In this document: positions 36,317 through 43,944 of the stretch, one piece after another
How positions within the stretch are numbered: the first letter of the stretch is position 1
Layout: each line of letters begins with the position of its first letter
Assembly (NCBI GenBank): GCA_964482205.1
Contig: CAYZWI010000014.1
Span: 33,430 to 97,429, forward strand
Reading direction: 5' to 3'
From: JAZDGX01 sp964482205
Lineage (GTDB): Bacteria > Eisenbacteria > RBG-16-71-46 > CAIMUX01 > WJJG01
DNA length: 64,000 bases
Made by a program: the position numbers and the translations under genes
Notes under the pieces: model-generated
Seen by the model: only the letters and a program-made list of their open reading frames with translations
What the model was told of the DNA's origin: nothing
Database searches by the model: none

Positions 36317-37467
36317 CCGGCTGCCTCCTCGATGGCGGCGAGAATCGTCTCGGGATCGTGGACCGCTCCGCCCGCGTGGGGCACCAGCAGGACCCGCGCG
36401 CGGCCCGCGGCGCAGCGCTCCACTTCGAAGACCATCTGCCCGAGGTTGATCTCGGGAACCACGAAGCCGCGCACCCGCCCGGCGAGATCGCGGATCGCGC
36501 TCTCCGGAAACGGCCAGGCGGTGATCAGGCGAAAGAGCCCGACCTTGCGTCCGCGCGCACGCGCCATGTCGACCGCGAGCCGCGCGACCCGCGAAGTGAT
36601 CCCGTAGCAGACGACGATCACTTCGGCCTCCTCGATCCCGTCGGCCGCGTAGCGCACGATGCGCTCGCGATTGCGCAGGATCTTCTCCGACAGCCGCGGC
36701 ACCATGCGTTCCTGCACCGGCGCGACGACGGCGGGATAGCCGCGCTCATCGTGGGTGAGGCCGGTGACATGGATGCGATAGTCCTCTCCGGCCGCGACCA
36801 TCGGCGGCACGAGATCTTCATCGGCCTCGTAGGGGCGGTATTCTCCGGGGGCGCGGGTCGTGTGGCGCCGGGGGACGAGGTGGATCTCGCTCGCGGGAGG
36901 AATGATCACCTTCTCGTTCATGTGCCCGATCACTTCGTCGGTCATGACGAGCACCGGCAAGCGATAGGTCTCGGAAAGGTTGAAGGCCTCGATCGTGAGA
37001 TCGAAGCACTCCTGCGGCGAATTCGGGCAGAGCGCGATCACCTGATAGTCGCCGTGCGAGCCCCAGCGCGCCTGCATCATGTCCTGTTGGCCGACGAGGG
37101 TAGGAAGCCCGGTGGAGGGGCCGCCGCGTTGCACATTGACGAGCACGCAGGGTGTCTCGGTCATGATCCCGAGACCGAGGTTCTCCATCATCAGGCTGAA
37201 GCCGGGCCCGGAAGTGGCGGTCATCGCCTTGCGCCCGCCCCAGGCGGCGCCCAGGACCGCGCCCATGGAGGCGATCTCGTCTTCCATCTGGATGTAGACG
37301 CCACCCAACTCGGGCATGCGCTCGGCCATGCGCTCGGCCACTTCGGTGGCGGGCGTGATCGGATACCCGGCGAAGAAGGTGCATCCCGCGGCCAGCGCGC
37401 CCTCGGCCGCGGCGATGTCGCCGTTCATGAAGTGTTCGCCGGTCAAAACCGGCCCGGCCTCGCTCAC
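36313..37467 (-). CDS. korA: 2-oxoacid:ferredoxin oxidoreductase, alpha subunit
   Basis: 384 residues. GTG 37467 is preceded by AGGAGGTGA and overlaps the korD stop. The pyrimidine-binding region reads GCTFFAGYPITPATEVAERM, then QMEDEIASMGAVLGAAWGG and TATSGPGFSLMMEN, all hallmarks of KorA. The CoA-binding or domain III region follows (VCYGITSRVARLAVDMARARG, LITAWPFPE). With KorB it forms the catalytic core. Sequence features point to a 2-oxoglutarate-type enzyme, which would feed succinyl-CoA and reduced ferredoxin to metabolism. Confidence 0.95.
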   Translation of the reverse strand: MSEAGPVLTGEHFMNGDIAAAEGALAAGCTFFAGYPITPATEVAERMAERMPELGGVYIQMEDEIASMGAVLGAAWGGRKAMTATSGPGFSLMMENLGLGIMTETPCVLVNVQRGGPSTGLPTLVGQQDMMQARWGSHGDYQVIALCPNSPQECFDLTIEAFNLSETYRLPVLVMTDEVIGHMNEKVIIPPASEIHLVPRRHTTRAPGEYRPYEADEDLVPPMVAAGEDYRIHVTGLTHDERGYPAVVAPVQERMVPRLSEKILRNRERIVRYAADGIEEAEVIVVCYGITSRVARLAVDMARARGRKVGLFRLITAWPFPESAIRDLAGRVRGFVVPEINLGQMVFEVERCAAGRARVLLVPHAGGAVHDPETILAAIEEAAG

Positions 37468-37796
37468 CGCTCACCTCCTTGCTCCCCGCCCGCTCCGGCG
37501 CCCTCTTGCCGGCCGGCCGGCGCGCCCGCGTCTTCTTCCGCGCTCACATTCTCGGAGTAGATCGCGAATTCGGGGCAGATGATCTCGCACAGGTTGCAGT
37601 CCACGCAGACGCCCGCCTGGGCGACTTCGGGATAGTGGTAGCCCTTCTTGTTGAAGCGCTCCGAAATGCGCAGGACATCGAGCGGGCAGTATTCGACGCA
37701 GAAGCCGCATCCTTTGCAGCGCTCGACGATCACGAGCACGCGACCGTGCGGGCGGTGGAAGCGGTCCTGATCCAGCGGGGTTCTCCAGAAACGCAT
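37464..37796 (-). CDS. korD: 2-oxoacid:ferredoxin oxidoreductase, delta (ferredoxin) subunit
   Basis: 110 residues from ATG 37796 (GGAAGG upstream). Two CxxCxxCxxxCP motifs, CKGCGFCVEYCPLDVL and CVDCNLCEIICPEFAI, bind two [4Fe-4S] clusters. The C-terminal ~25 residues are a Gly/Ala/Glu tail. It passes electrons from KorAB to external ferredoxin or, given the operon, straight to the Hdr proteins. It is the first gene of the overlapping kor-hdr block; a GC hairpin upstream separates it from the preceding gene. Confidence 0.93.
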   Translation of the reverse strand: MRFWRTPLDQDRFHRPHGRVLVIVERCKGCGFCVEYCPLDVLRISERFNKKGYHYPEVAQAGVCVDCNLCEIICPEFAIYSENVSAEEDAGAPAGRQEGAGAGGEQGGER

Positions 37797-37850
37797 GCTG
37801 CCTTCCTTCGTGCCCCGGCCGCGCCTCACCGTGCGGCGAGGCGCGCGAAA

Positions 37851-37883
37851 CCGCGCGGCCCTGCGATGGGCGAGGCCGCGCGG
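37851..37883 (-). terminator. GC-rich hairpin between the DUF4412-like gene and korD
   Basis: CCGCGCGGCC (37851-37860) and GGCCGCGCGG (37874-37883) form a perfect 10-bp stem with a 13-nt loop, 11 nt past the stop of the upstream minus-strand gene. In the transcript the stem is followed by TTTC. It may terminate or attenuate transcription before korD. No clear promoter was recognised in the 98-nt gap. Confidence 0.45.
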
Positions 37884-37894
37884 CGGCTTGGGCC

Positions 37895-38644
37895 TCAGCG
37901 CATATTCGACATCGGGTCGAACGCCTTCTTGGCGTATCCCTGCGGCACCCGGAAGGTCTCGGAAGGCGCGTCCGCCTCGCTGATCTCCAGCGTTTCGGTC
38001 GAAACGGCGTGCGTCTGTCCCATCACCGTGATGCTCTGCTCCTGCGCGACCACCACCCCCTCGATCTTGCGAAAACTGGAAATCGCATCGCGCAGAGCGG
38101 GATTCAGGGCCATCAGATTCTCCTGCAGCACGCGATAGAGGGCCGGATCGATCTGCGCCTCGGTCGTGGCCCACAAGACGCCCTTCACCGTCATGAAGTC
38201 GTTCTTCGTCTCCATGTCGTAGCGGTGCGCGGTCCAGCCCCGCACCTGGCGAGTCTCCGGGGACGCCGTGACCGTCGTGGTCGATTTCATCATCTCGAGC
38301 ATCTTGGTCATCATCGCCGCGTTGGGGTCGTCGGCCGGGAACATCTTCGCGAGATCGATCGGCAGGTCGATGACCGAATAGCTCTTCTTCTCATGATCGA
38401 GGATGAAGAGCTGGTTCAAGTCGAGACGCACGATCGCGTCGCTGCCGCCCCCTGAGATCGCGAGGCGGTCCTTGGTGAGCCAGATCGTCACGGTGTCGTC
38501 GCTGGCGGGCTGGTTCTGGCCCATGATGCTCATGGCGTCGGAATGCACGTGCTGGCGGATGCGCGTGGCGGCGGTGGCGGGCGGAACGAGCGCCAGCAGC
38601 GCGAACAGGATGACGATCGCGAACAATCCTTTCGATCCTCTCAT
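37895..38644 (-). CDS. Exported DUF4412/LolA-like protein
   Basis: 249 residues from ATG 38644 (GGAGGAGACC upstream). A signal peptide ends at ATAA (about residue 25). The mature protein is an all-beta, LolA/LppX-like fold: RIRQHVHSDAMSIMGQ, TVTIWLTKDRLAISGG, FILDHEKKSYSVIDLP, then VRGWTAHRYDMET, matching the DUF4412 pattern of periplasmic proteins. Function unknown; such folds carry lipids or hydrophobic ligands. It lies between the aminotransferase and korD on the same strand and could be cotranscribed with either. Confidence 0.75.
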   Translation of the reverse strand: MRGSKGLFAIVILFALLALVPPATAATRIRQHVHSDAMSIMGQNQPASDDTVTIWLTKDRLAISGGGSDAIVRLDLNQLFILDHEKKSYSVIDLPIDLAKMFPADDPNAAMMTKMLEMMKSTTTVTASPETRQVRGWTAHRYDMETKNDFMTVKGVLWATTEAQIDPALYRVLQENLMALNPALRDAISSFRKIEGVVVAQEQSITVMGQTHAVSTETLEISEADAPSETFRVPQGYAKKAFDPMSNMR

Positions 38645-38700
38645 GGTCTCCTCCATTCTTCCGTATGCGCGCGGCGCACCCCAAGGCCGCCGCGGGTCAC

Positions 38701-40056
38701 TCAATGCCGAACTTTCTGAATGGGATGATCCTCGTGGAATTTTCGCAGGCGTGCGTCGACCAGAGGAAACTGCGAGGCATCCACGAACGAGACGCAGGCG
38801 CGCAGGCCTTCGGTGCGGCGGCTGCCCGTCGACTCGAGCGTGATCGCGCTGATCCCGTAAGACAGCAGCTCGGCCAAGAGCTGCTGCCCGGTGAGCCCCG
38901 GATAGGCGAAGGTGAAGTAGAAGCCGTCCGCGATCGGCTGGCCGAGGTCGTTGTCGTAGACCAGCCGGAAGCCGTGACGCTGGAAGATCTCCTTCAGCTT
39001 CTCCGCGCGCCGCCCGTATTCCTTGGTCGTCTCGACGAAGTTCAATTCTCCCGCGTTCGCCTTGCGCATCAAGCCGAGCAAGCCCCACTGCGAGGACTGC
39101 GGCACGCCTGAAGTCGTGCAATAGACGCCGCCATGCACGAAGGCGTGGCCGACATTCTCGGTCCCGAAGCGGGCGCGCAGATTCGGGGCCTTCATCGAAT
39201 GCAGCGCGGGAGAGATGACCGCAATCCCGATGCGCGCGCCCGCGAAGCTGAAGATCTTCGACGAGGAGACGAGCAGGAAGTAGCGGTCGGTGTGGCGCGC
39301 GATCGTGGGCTGGAAGGGCGGCTGTCCGGGACGCGAGTAATCGAAGCGGAAGTCCATGCACAGATAGGCCGCGTCCTCGATCGCGAGCACGTCGTAACGG
39401 CTGCACAAGCGCCCGAGGCCCTGCAATTCCTCTTCTTTGAGCGTCACCCAGGCGGGGTTGTTCGGGCTCGAATACAGAATGCCGCCGATCCGCCCCGAGG
39501 CGAAGCGGCGCTCCACTTCCGCGATCAGCCGTTCGCCGCGGAAGTCGCCGAGCTCGAGCAGCTCGACATTCAACCCGAGAAAACGCGTCTGGCGCATGCT
39601 GACGGGGAAGGTGGGGCCGAGGAACAGGATCGTGTCCCTGCCCGGAAGCCGGAATCCCGCGATCGCCTGCGAGATGAACCCGCCCTGCATCGAGCCGACC
39701 GTCGGAATGCAGCATTCGGGCGGGACATCGATGTCGAGGAAGTTCTTCATGAAGAGCGCGGCTTCGCGCTTGAGCTCGGGAATTCCATCGAAGGGCGGAT
39801 AGCGATTGCTGACCGCGTTCTCGCGCTCCGCCTGCTCGGCCAGGAGAACGCCGGCGGGATCGTAGGGAAGATTCGGGACGCCGAATTCCATGCGCACGAA
39901 GCGGACGCCCAGGTCTTCTTCGATCAACGAGACGAGCCGGTTCGTCTCGCGGATCGAGAGATTGGTCGGATCGAAGCCGGTCCGTTGGAAGACCGCCTGG
40001 ATCCGTTCGCGGTCAAAGGGCACATCCAGGGCTCGAGAAGCTTCGCTCGTCCGCAT
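38701..40056 (-). CDS. PLP-dependent aminotransferase, class I/II
   Basis: 451 residues from ATG 40056 (GGAGGATCG upstream). Fold type I, with the PLP lysine at Lys267 in SSSKIFSFAGARIG, the phosphate-binding SMQGGF turn, and SSPNNPAWVTLKEEEL for the Asn that contacts the PLP ring. The N-terminal ~60 residues are longer than in AspC. Substrate is not evident; the VFQRTGFDPTNLSIRE start is unlike the well-known subgroups. It would make or use a 2-oxoacid and lies directly upstream of the KOR genes (with one gene between), so supplying the KOR substrate by transamination is a reasonable inference. Confidence 0.88.
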   Translation of the reverse strand: MRTSEASRALDVPFDRERIQAVFQRTGFDPTNLSIRETNRLVSLIEEDLGVRFVRMEFGVPNLPYDPAGVLLAEQAERENAVSNRYPPFDGIPELKREAALFMKNFLDIDVPPECCIPTVGSMQGGFISQAIAGFRLPGRDTILFLGPTFPVSMRQTRFLGLNVELLELGDFRGERLIAEVERRFASGRIGGILYSSPNNPAWVTLKEEELQGLGRLCSRYDVLAIEDAAYLCMDFRFDYSRPGQPPFQPTIARHTDRYFLLVSSSKIFSFAGARIGIAVISPALHSMKAPNLRARFGTENVGHAFVHGGVYCTTSGVPQSSQWGLLGLMRKANAGELNFVETTKEYGRRAEKLKEIFQRHGFRLVYDNDLGQPIADGFYFTFAYPGLTGQQLLAELLSYGISAITLESTGSRRTEGLRACVSFVDASQFPLVDARLRKFHEDHPIQKVRH

Positions 40057-40407
40057 CGATCCTCCTTCGACAGCAGCGGCGAGGGGAGCCCGCCGCTGGA
40101 ACCGGTGCGGGATCGATTCCCGCAAGGCTCGAGCGCGCGCCGCTTGCGCCCCCGCGGCTACGATGCGTGATGGCCGCGCCCCGCGGCCACGGTGCGTGAT
40201 GCCGGCGCTTTCGGCAAGCGGCCGCCGCGCGGCCCTTCGAACATCCACATCGGGCCCGCCAGTATAACGGTCACGGCGGCGGGGGAGCGAATGAAAAGCT
40301 GCCCGCCGCGGAACTCGCTCTGCCGGTGGTTGTGCGCACTCGGTGGGCGGCCTTACGATGCAGGCCGCTGGTGCATGGTCGGTTCCGTCCGTCAGGCGAG
40401 GATCCTC
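40057..40407. other. Divergent intergenic region with a 22-bp direct repeat
   Basis: 351 nt between the divergent aminotransferase and FKBP-thioredoxin genes. Two 22-bp copies of CCCGCGGCyACGrTGCGTGATG lie at 40151-40172 and 40180-40201, differing at two positions. They could be operators for either gene. No convincing sigma-70 or sigma-54 promoter was identified on either strand. Confidence 0.5.
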
Positions 40408-41640
40408 ATGACCAAACGCGAAGCGTGGAACGCGCGTCTCTTCGAGCGCCCGGCCTTTCGGAGAGCCGGTCTGCGCGGCCGCTTCCGGGCCGCGCTTCCG
40501 GCGCTGCTCGCCCTTCTGCTGGCGGCGTGGGCGGTGGCGCCGGGATGGGCCCAGGCGACCCCTGCCAGCGCGCCGGCCGGCGAGGCGCCCGCGTCCGGCC
40601 TCGATCCCCTGCGGGCGGGCGAGCTCGCCCTCGTCGACTATCGAGCGAGCATCGGGGACGGGATCCTGGTGACGAGCTCCCGCGACCCGGGCCCCGCCGG
40701 TCCACGATCCTCCTGGTTTCACCGGCCCGGCACCTTTGGTCCGCAGCTTGCTATAGCAGGAAGTCCAGCGGCCTTTTTCGGAGTTGGGGAGGCGCTGACC
40801 GGCATGTCGCCGGGGGAGCGCAAGCGAGTCGTGGTCCCTCCCGACCAGGCCTTCGGCGTGCCCGACACGAGCCTCCTTCGAGACCTGCCCCGCAGCCGGC
40901 GCGTCCCGCGCGTGCTCAAGCTCTCGCCGGGGGAATTCGTCGGCCGCTTCTCGGCCTTTCCGGTCCAGGGAGATCGCCTGCCCTTCGATCCGCTTCTCGA
41001 AGCGACGGTCGGCTCGGTCACCCGCACGCAAGCGGTGCTCGACATCCATCCGCGCGGGCCCCTGCAGGTGGAAAACGCGCTCGGCATGACACGCATCGAG
41101 ACGACTCCCGCGGAGATCGTGGTCCGCATGGATCCGCGCCTGGGAGCCGTTTGGCAAGGCCCCGAAGGCCAGCGGGGAATCGTCACCCGCGTCGAAGACG
41201 AATCCTTCCGCGTGGATCTCAATCATCGCCTGGCGGGCAAGCCGATCACGCTCGACATCGAAGTGCTCGAACGCGTCTCGCCCGACAGTCTGAAGGGGGA
41301 GACCTATCCGTGGCGTGAGGATCTCGACGCCGCTCTCGCCGAAGCGAGCCGCGCGGGCCGCCCGGTCTTCCTTCTGCTGTATGCGAGCTGGTGCGGTTGG
41401 ACCCACAAGCTGCTCGACGAGACGATGGAGGAGCCGCAGGTCAAGATCTTCCGCGATCGCTTCCTGTGGGTGAAGGTAGCCTCGGACCTGTACGAGGACA
41501 TTCGCGAGCGCTACGGGCAAACGAGCTCGCCGATGATCGTGCTCTTGAATTCCGCGGGCGAGGTCTCGATGTCGGTCGAAGGATTCCAGGAAGCCGGGCC
41601 GCTCGTCGGCGCGATGCGCGCCTGCCTGGTCGATTGGTAG
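40408..41640 (+). CDS. Secreted FKBP-type prolyl isomerase fused to a thioredoxin-like domain
   Basis: 410 residues from ATG 40408; ATG 40375 is possible. Basic N-terminus, hydrophobic core and cleavage near AQA (residue ~50) give a signal peptide. Residues ~75-200 follow the FKBP/SlyD pattern (DYRASIGDGILVTSSRDP, FGVGEALTGMSPGERKRVVV, PPDQAFGVPD), with the usual insert-in-flap region after it. Residues ~300-410 are thioredoxin-like with LLYASWCGWTHKLLDETM. The site is C-G-W-T rather than CxxC, so only one redox Cys is present, as in some DUF255 or Trx-like modules. A periplasmic folding factor joining isomerase and thiol functions is likely. It converges with the membrane gene at 41698. Confidence 0.85.
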   Translation: MTKREAWNARLFERPAFRRAGLRGRFRAALPALLALLLAAWAVAPGWAQATPASAPAGEAPASGLDPLRAGELALVDYRASIGDGILVTSSRDPGPAGPRSSWFHRPGTFGPQLAIAGSPAAFFGVGEALTGMSPGERKRVVVPPDQAFGVPDTSLLRDLPRSRRVPRVLKLSPGEFVGRFSAFPVQGDRLPFDPLLEATVGSVTRTQAVLDIHPRGPLQVENALGMTRIETTPAEIVVRMDPRLGAVWQGPEGQRGIVTRVEDESFRVDLNHRLAGKPITLDIEVLERVSPDSLKGETYPWREDLDAALAEASRAGRPVFLLLYASWCGWTHKLLDETMEEPQVKIFRDRFLWVKVASDLYEDIRERYGQTSSPMIVLLNSAGEVSMSVEGFQEAGPLVGAMRACLVDW

Positions 41641-41665
41641 CCCCTCGAATCGCGCGATCGACGGG

Positions 41666-41702
41666 CGTGAGCCGCGAGGGGCGGCCCGCTCCCCGGCTCA
41701 CG
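41666..41702. terminator. Bidirectional hairpin between convergent genes
   Basis: CGTGAGCCG (41666-41674) pairs with CGGCTCACG (41694-41702), and an inner GGGG/CCCC pair strengthens it. It sits in the 57-nt gap between convergent stops, reaching into the last codons of the minus-strand gene. There are no T-runs; it is a plausible shared terminator. Confidence 0.5.
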
Positions 41703-42339
41703 GGCCGAACAACGCGGCGGGGACATCGCGCAGCAGGAATTGAAAGCGGCCGATGAGCAGGCTCACGCGTCCCATCACCGTGTAGCCGAAGGTCGCGCCG
41801 AAGCCCACCATCAGGAACACGATCCCGACGCGCGATATCCCGCCAAGCACGCCGGTGTGCGGCGCGCTGAAGTAGAAGTAGACCAGGATCGACGCGACTC
41901 CCACGAGCAGCGTGATCGCGCCCACGAAGTCGAGGAGGGTGACATAGGCGTGGGGCTGCCAGGGCGCGGGGGGAATCGTGGAGGCGATCTGGACGAGAAT
42001 GCGCTCCTTCACGACGGAAGGGATGAGGTACCCGGACCACGCCGCCACATAGAAGGCGATCGCATAGCGGCTGATCCACTGCGTGCGGCGAAAGGCCCGC
42101 AGGAGCACGATCAATCCCAGAATGCCTCCTGGGATGAGCCAGAGATTGCCTTGCTTGAACACCGGGAAGAGGAACTTGCGCATCACGGCGGCCGAGAAGA
42201 AATTGACGAGGTAGTACCCGGCGGAAATGCCTACCAGCAGGTGCTCGGCCGCGCGATAGAGGGGATTGTCGCGGTACAACAGCGAGAAGATCGCGATCGT
42301 GAGGATCGCCGCGATCGCGATGCCGATGTCCGCCGTCAT
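41698..42339 (-). CDS. Polytopic membrane protein, unknown (membrane cluster, 4th)
   Basis: 213 residues, ATG 42339, overlapping the stop of the previous gene. Six or so hydrophobic segments are spread along its length: MTADIGIAIAAILTIAIFSLL, the region around YYLVNFFS, LIPGGILGLIVLL, YAIAFYVAAWSGYLI, FVGAITLLVGVASILVYFYF and RVGIVFLMVGFGATFGY. No catalytic motif or known family was recognised. Last of four consecutive membrane genes downstream of two glgC paralogues. The group is probably one inner-membrane assembly. Confidence 0.75.
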   Translation of the reverse strand: MTADIGIAIAAILTIAIFSLLYRDNPLYRAAEHLLVGISAGYYLVNFFSAAVMRKFLFPVFKQGNLWLIPGGILGLIVLLRAFRRTQWISRYAIAFYVAAWSGYLIPSVVKERILVQIASTIPPAPWQPHAYVTLLDFVGAITLLVGVASILVYFYFSAPHTGVLGGISRVGIVFLMVGFGATFGYTVMGRVSLLIGRFQFLLRDVPAALFGP

Positions 42340-43193
42340 CTACTTCCTCCCCGCCTTCTTCCCACGAGGTAGGCGACATTCCCGAGCACGACCAGGCAGA
42401 CGATCAGCAGGTGGGCCATCGATTGCGGGTCCATGCCGAGGGTCGCCGCGCCTTCCCGCCCGATCAGCTTCTCGTATTCCGCGGCGCCCTTCAGTCCCCC
42501 GAGAAATCCCGCCAGCTGCCCGGTCTGAAAATAGGGATAGATCAGGACCGCTTGGATGGCGGTGTTGCCGGCGACGATCTTTTGGTGGAAGGGCCCTCCC
42601 GCGAAGATGATCCAGTATTCGCCGAGAACGCTCGAAGCGATCGTGACGAGCAGCTCCGTGTCGGCGTAGCGATCGGCTTCGCGCAACAAGGGCAGGCTGT
42701 CGGTGGGCGTTCCGTAGTGATCGGTCGGGAAGGTCGCGCGGATGCTCTCGCCCATCCGCAGCATGGTGGCCGTGTAATCGGGGTTGTAGCCCAGGAAGAC
42801 ATAGTCGCTGCCGTATTGCCTGCCCGCTTCGGTCGCGGCTTGCTCGAGGATCCGCTGCGCGATGCCCGGCCCGCCGGGATAGTTGGCCAGGGCGAACACC
42901 TGCACGTCCTTGGCGAAGATGTGGCGCAGCGCGGCGAGGCTCATCGGGTCGAGCTCGGCCATCGTGTCGGGCTCGTAATCGAAACTGAAGATGACCTCGT
43001 CGCCCGCCTGCAGGCTGTCGATCGCGTCGTAGAAGGCTTGCGCTTCCCGCGAGATCCCGATCGGCAGGCGCAGCGGAACGAGCACGGGAATGGCGACGGC
43101 GAGCCCCATCAGCAGGAAGATCACGCGGCGGTCGAGATTCAGGAGGCGCGCGAGCAGGCCGGCCGCCAGGGACGATGTCGCGCGTTCGCTCAT
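42336..43193 (-). CDS. Membrane-anchored protein with a large soluble domain (membrane cluster, 3rd)
   Basis: 285 residues, ATG 43193. One helix near residues 23-42 (VIFLLMGLAVAIPVLVPL) and one at the C-terminus (LLIVCLVVLGNVAYLVG, ~260-277) enclose a ~210-residue soluble domain, probably outside the membrane. The domain has a Rossmann-like rhythm: GDEVIFSFDYEP, DVQVFALANYPGG, YVFLGYNPDYTATML, LLVTIASSVLGEYWIIFAGG. No family was recognised. Its start is preceded by a duplicated start region (43187-43257) that creates a 17-codon upstream frame ending on this ATG. Its stop overlaps the next gene. Confidence 0.75.
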   Translation of the reverse strand: MSERATSSLAAGLLARLLNLDRRVIFLLMGLAVAIPVLVPLRLPIGISREAQAFYDAIDSLQAGDEVIFSFDYEPDTMAELDPMSLAALRHIFAKDVQVFALANYPGGPGIAQRILEQAATEAGRQYGSDYVFLGYNPDYTATMLRMGESIRATFPTDHYGTPTDSLPLLREADRYADTELLVTIASSVLGEYWIIFAGGPFHQKIVAGNTAIQAVLIYPYFQTGQLAGFLGGLKGAAEYEKLIGREGAATLGMDPQSMAHLLIVCLVVLGNVAYLVGRRRGGSR

Positions 43194-43257
43194 CGGCTCA
43201 GGCTCCCCGCGCGGCAGGCGCGCGATCGTCCGCCCACGCTCATCGGCTCAGGCTCCC
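43187..43257 (-). repeat. 21-bp direct repeat duplicating a translation-start junction
   Basis: CGCTCATCGGCTCAGGCTCCC occurs perfectly at 43187-43207 and 43237-43257. On the coding strand each copy holds a TGA, four bases, then ATGAGCG. The downstream copy is the start of the 285-residue protein; the upstream copy carries the stop of the preceding gene and a decoy ATG (43243). That ATG opens a 17-codon frame ending in TGA at 43190-43192, overlapping the real ATG. It arose by a 50-bp tandem duplication. Confidence 0.75.
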
Positions 43258-43862
43258 TTTCCCAGGTAGGTGCGCTCGATGCCGGTGATGATCTTGATCG
43301 AAGTCGCCGTCATCCCCAGCCCGACGCCGATCATCACCCCGCGCTTCGCCGCGAGATTCGGGAAACGGAGAATCCAGTTCGAGATTCCATCCAGGCCGAG
43401 TTGCTCGCCCAGCGGCACGCGCCCCAGCATCACGATGATGCCCGCGAGTAGGAGCAGCGCGGCGTGCAGGTTGCGCGCGCGAAAGGCGCGATACGAGGCG
43501 CTCGCCACATAGAAGGCGAGCAGCGCGAACATCGTCGACTGCATCGGCGACTGCACATAGGTGAAGAGCCAGGGATAGGGGCCTCGCTCGGAGCCGAAGA
43601 GCAGGGCGGCCGCGATCATGCCCAGCAGGCCGGCGAGCGTGAGCGTCGAGTAGCGCCAGCCCTCGCCGCGCCGCGCGACCTTGCGCAGATGATGCGTCGA
43701 GAGGCTGGCGATGCCGAGGATCAGGGTGAGGCCGAAGACGATCTGCTTCCAGTCGAGCACATTGTTGTAGCGCGCGGCGATCCAGGGATCGGTCGTGAAG
43801 TGCTGCACGAACATGAGGAGACCGACGAAAAAACCGAACACGATCGGCCCGGTTCGCTTCAT
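43248..43862 (-). CDS. Polytopic membrane protein, unknown (membrane cluster, 2nd)
   Basis: 204 residues, ATG 43862. Six hydrophobic stretches (IVFGFFVGLLMFVQHF, QIVFGLTLILGIASL, LTLAGLLGMIAAALLFG, MFALLAFYVASASY, AALLLLAGIIVMLG and GVMIGVGLGMTATSI) with basic loops. No catalytic residues or known domain were recognised. The pattern (GP.VFGFFVGLLM... at the start, a GVGLGMTA.S-type C-terminal helix) suggests a conserved family of unknown function. Position in the operon implies work with the soluble-domain protein at 42336. Confidence 0.72.
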   Translation of the reverse strand: MKRTGPIVFGFFVGLLMFVQHFTTDPWIAARYNNVLDWKQIVFGLTLILGIASLSTHHLRKVARRGEGWRYSTLTLAGLLGMIAAALLFGSERGPYPWLFTYVQSPMQSTMFALLAFYVASASYRAFRARNLHAALLLLAGIIVMLGRVPLGEQLGLDGISNWILRFPNLAAKRGVMIGVGLGMTATSIKIITGIERTYLGKGA

Positions 43863-43944
43863 GCCTGGCCCTCCGTTGCGCCGCGCGCCTCCGCCCTGAT
43901 CCCGCCTTTGACCATGGCCGCCAGGACGCGGCTTCCGCCTCTCG

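Noticed and set aside
25015..37796. Qmo-type quinone-interacting complex
   Set aside because: QmoA and QmoB resemble HdrA and HdrA-MvhD, but there is no QmoC-like membrane heme subunit, and HdrB/HdrC and KOR genes are present instead.
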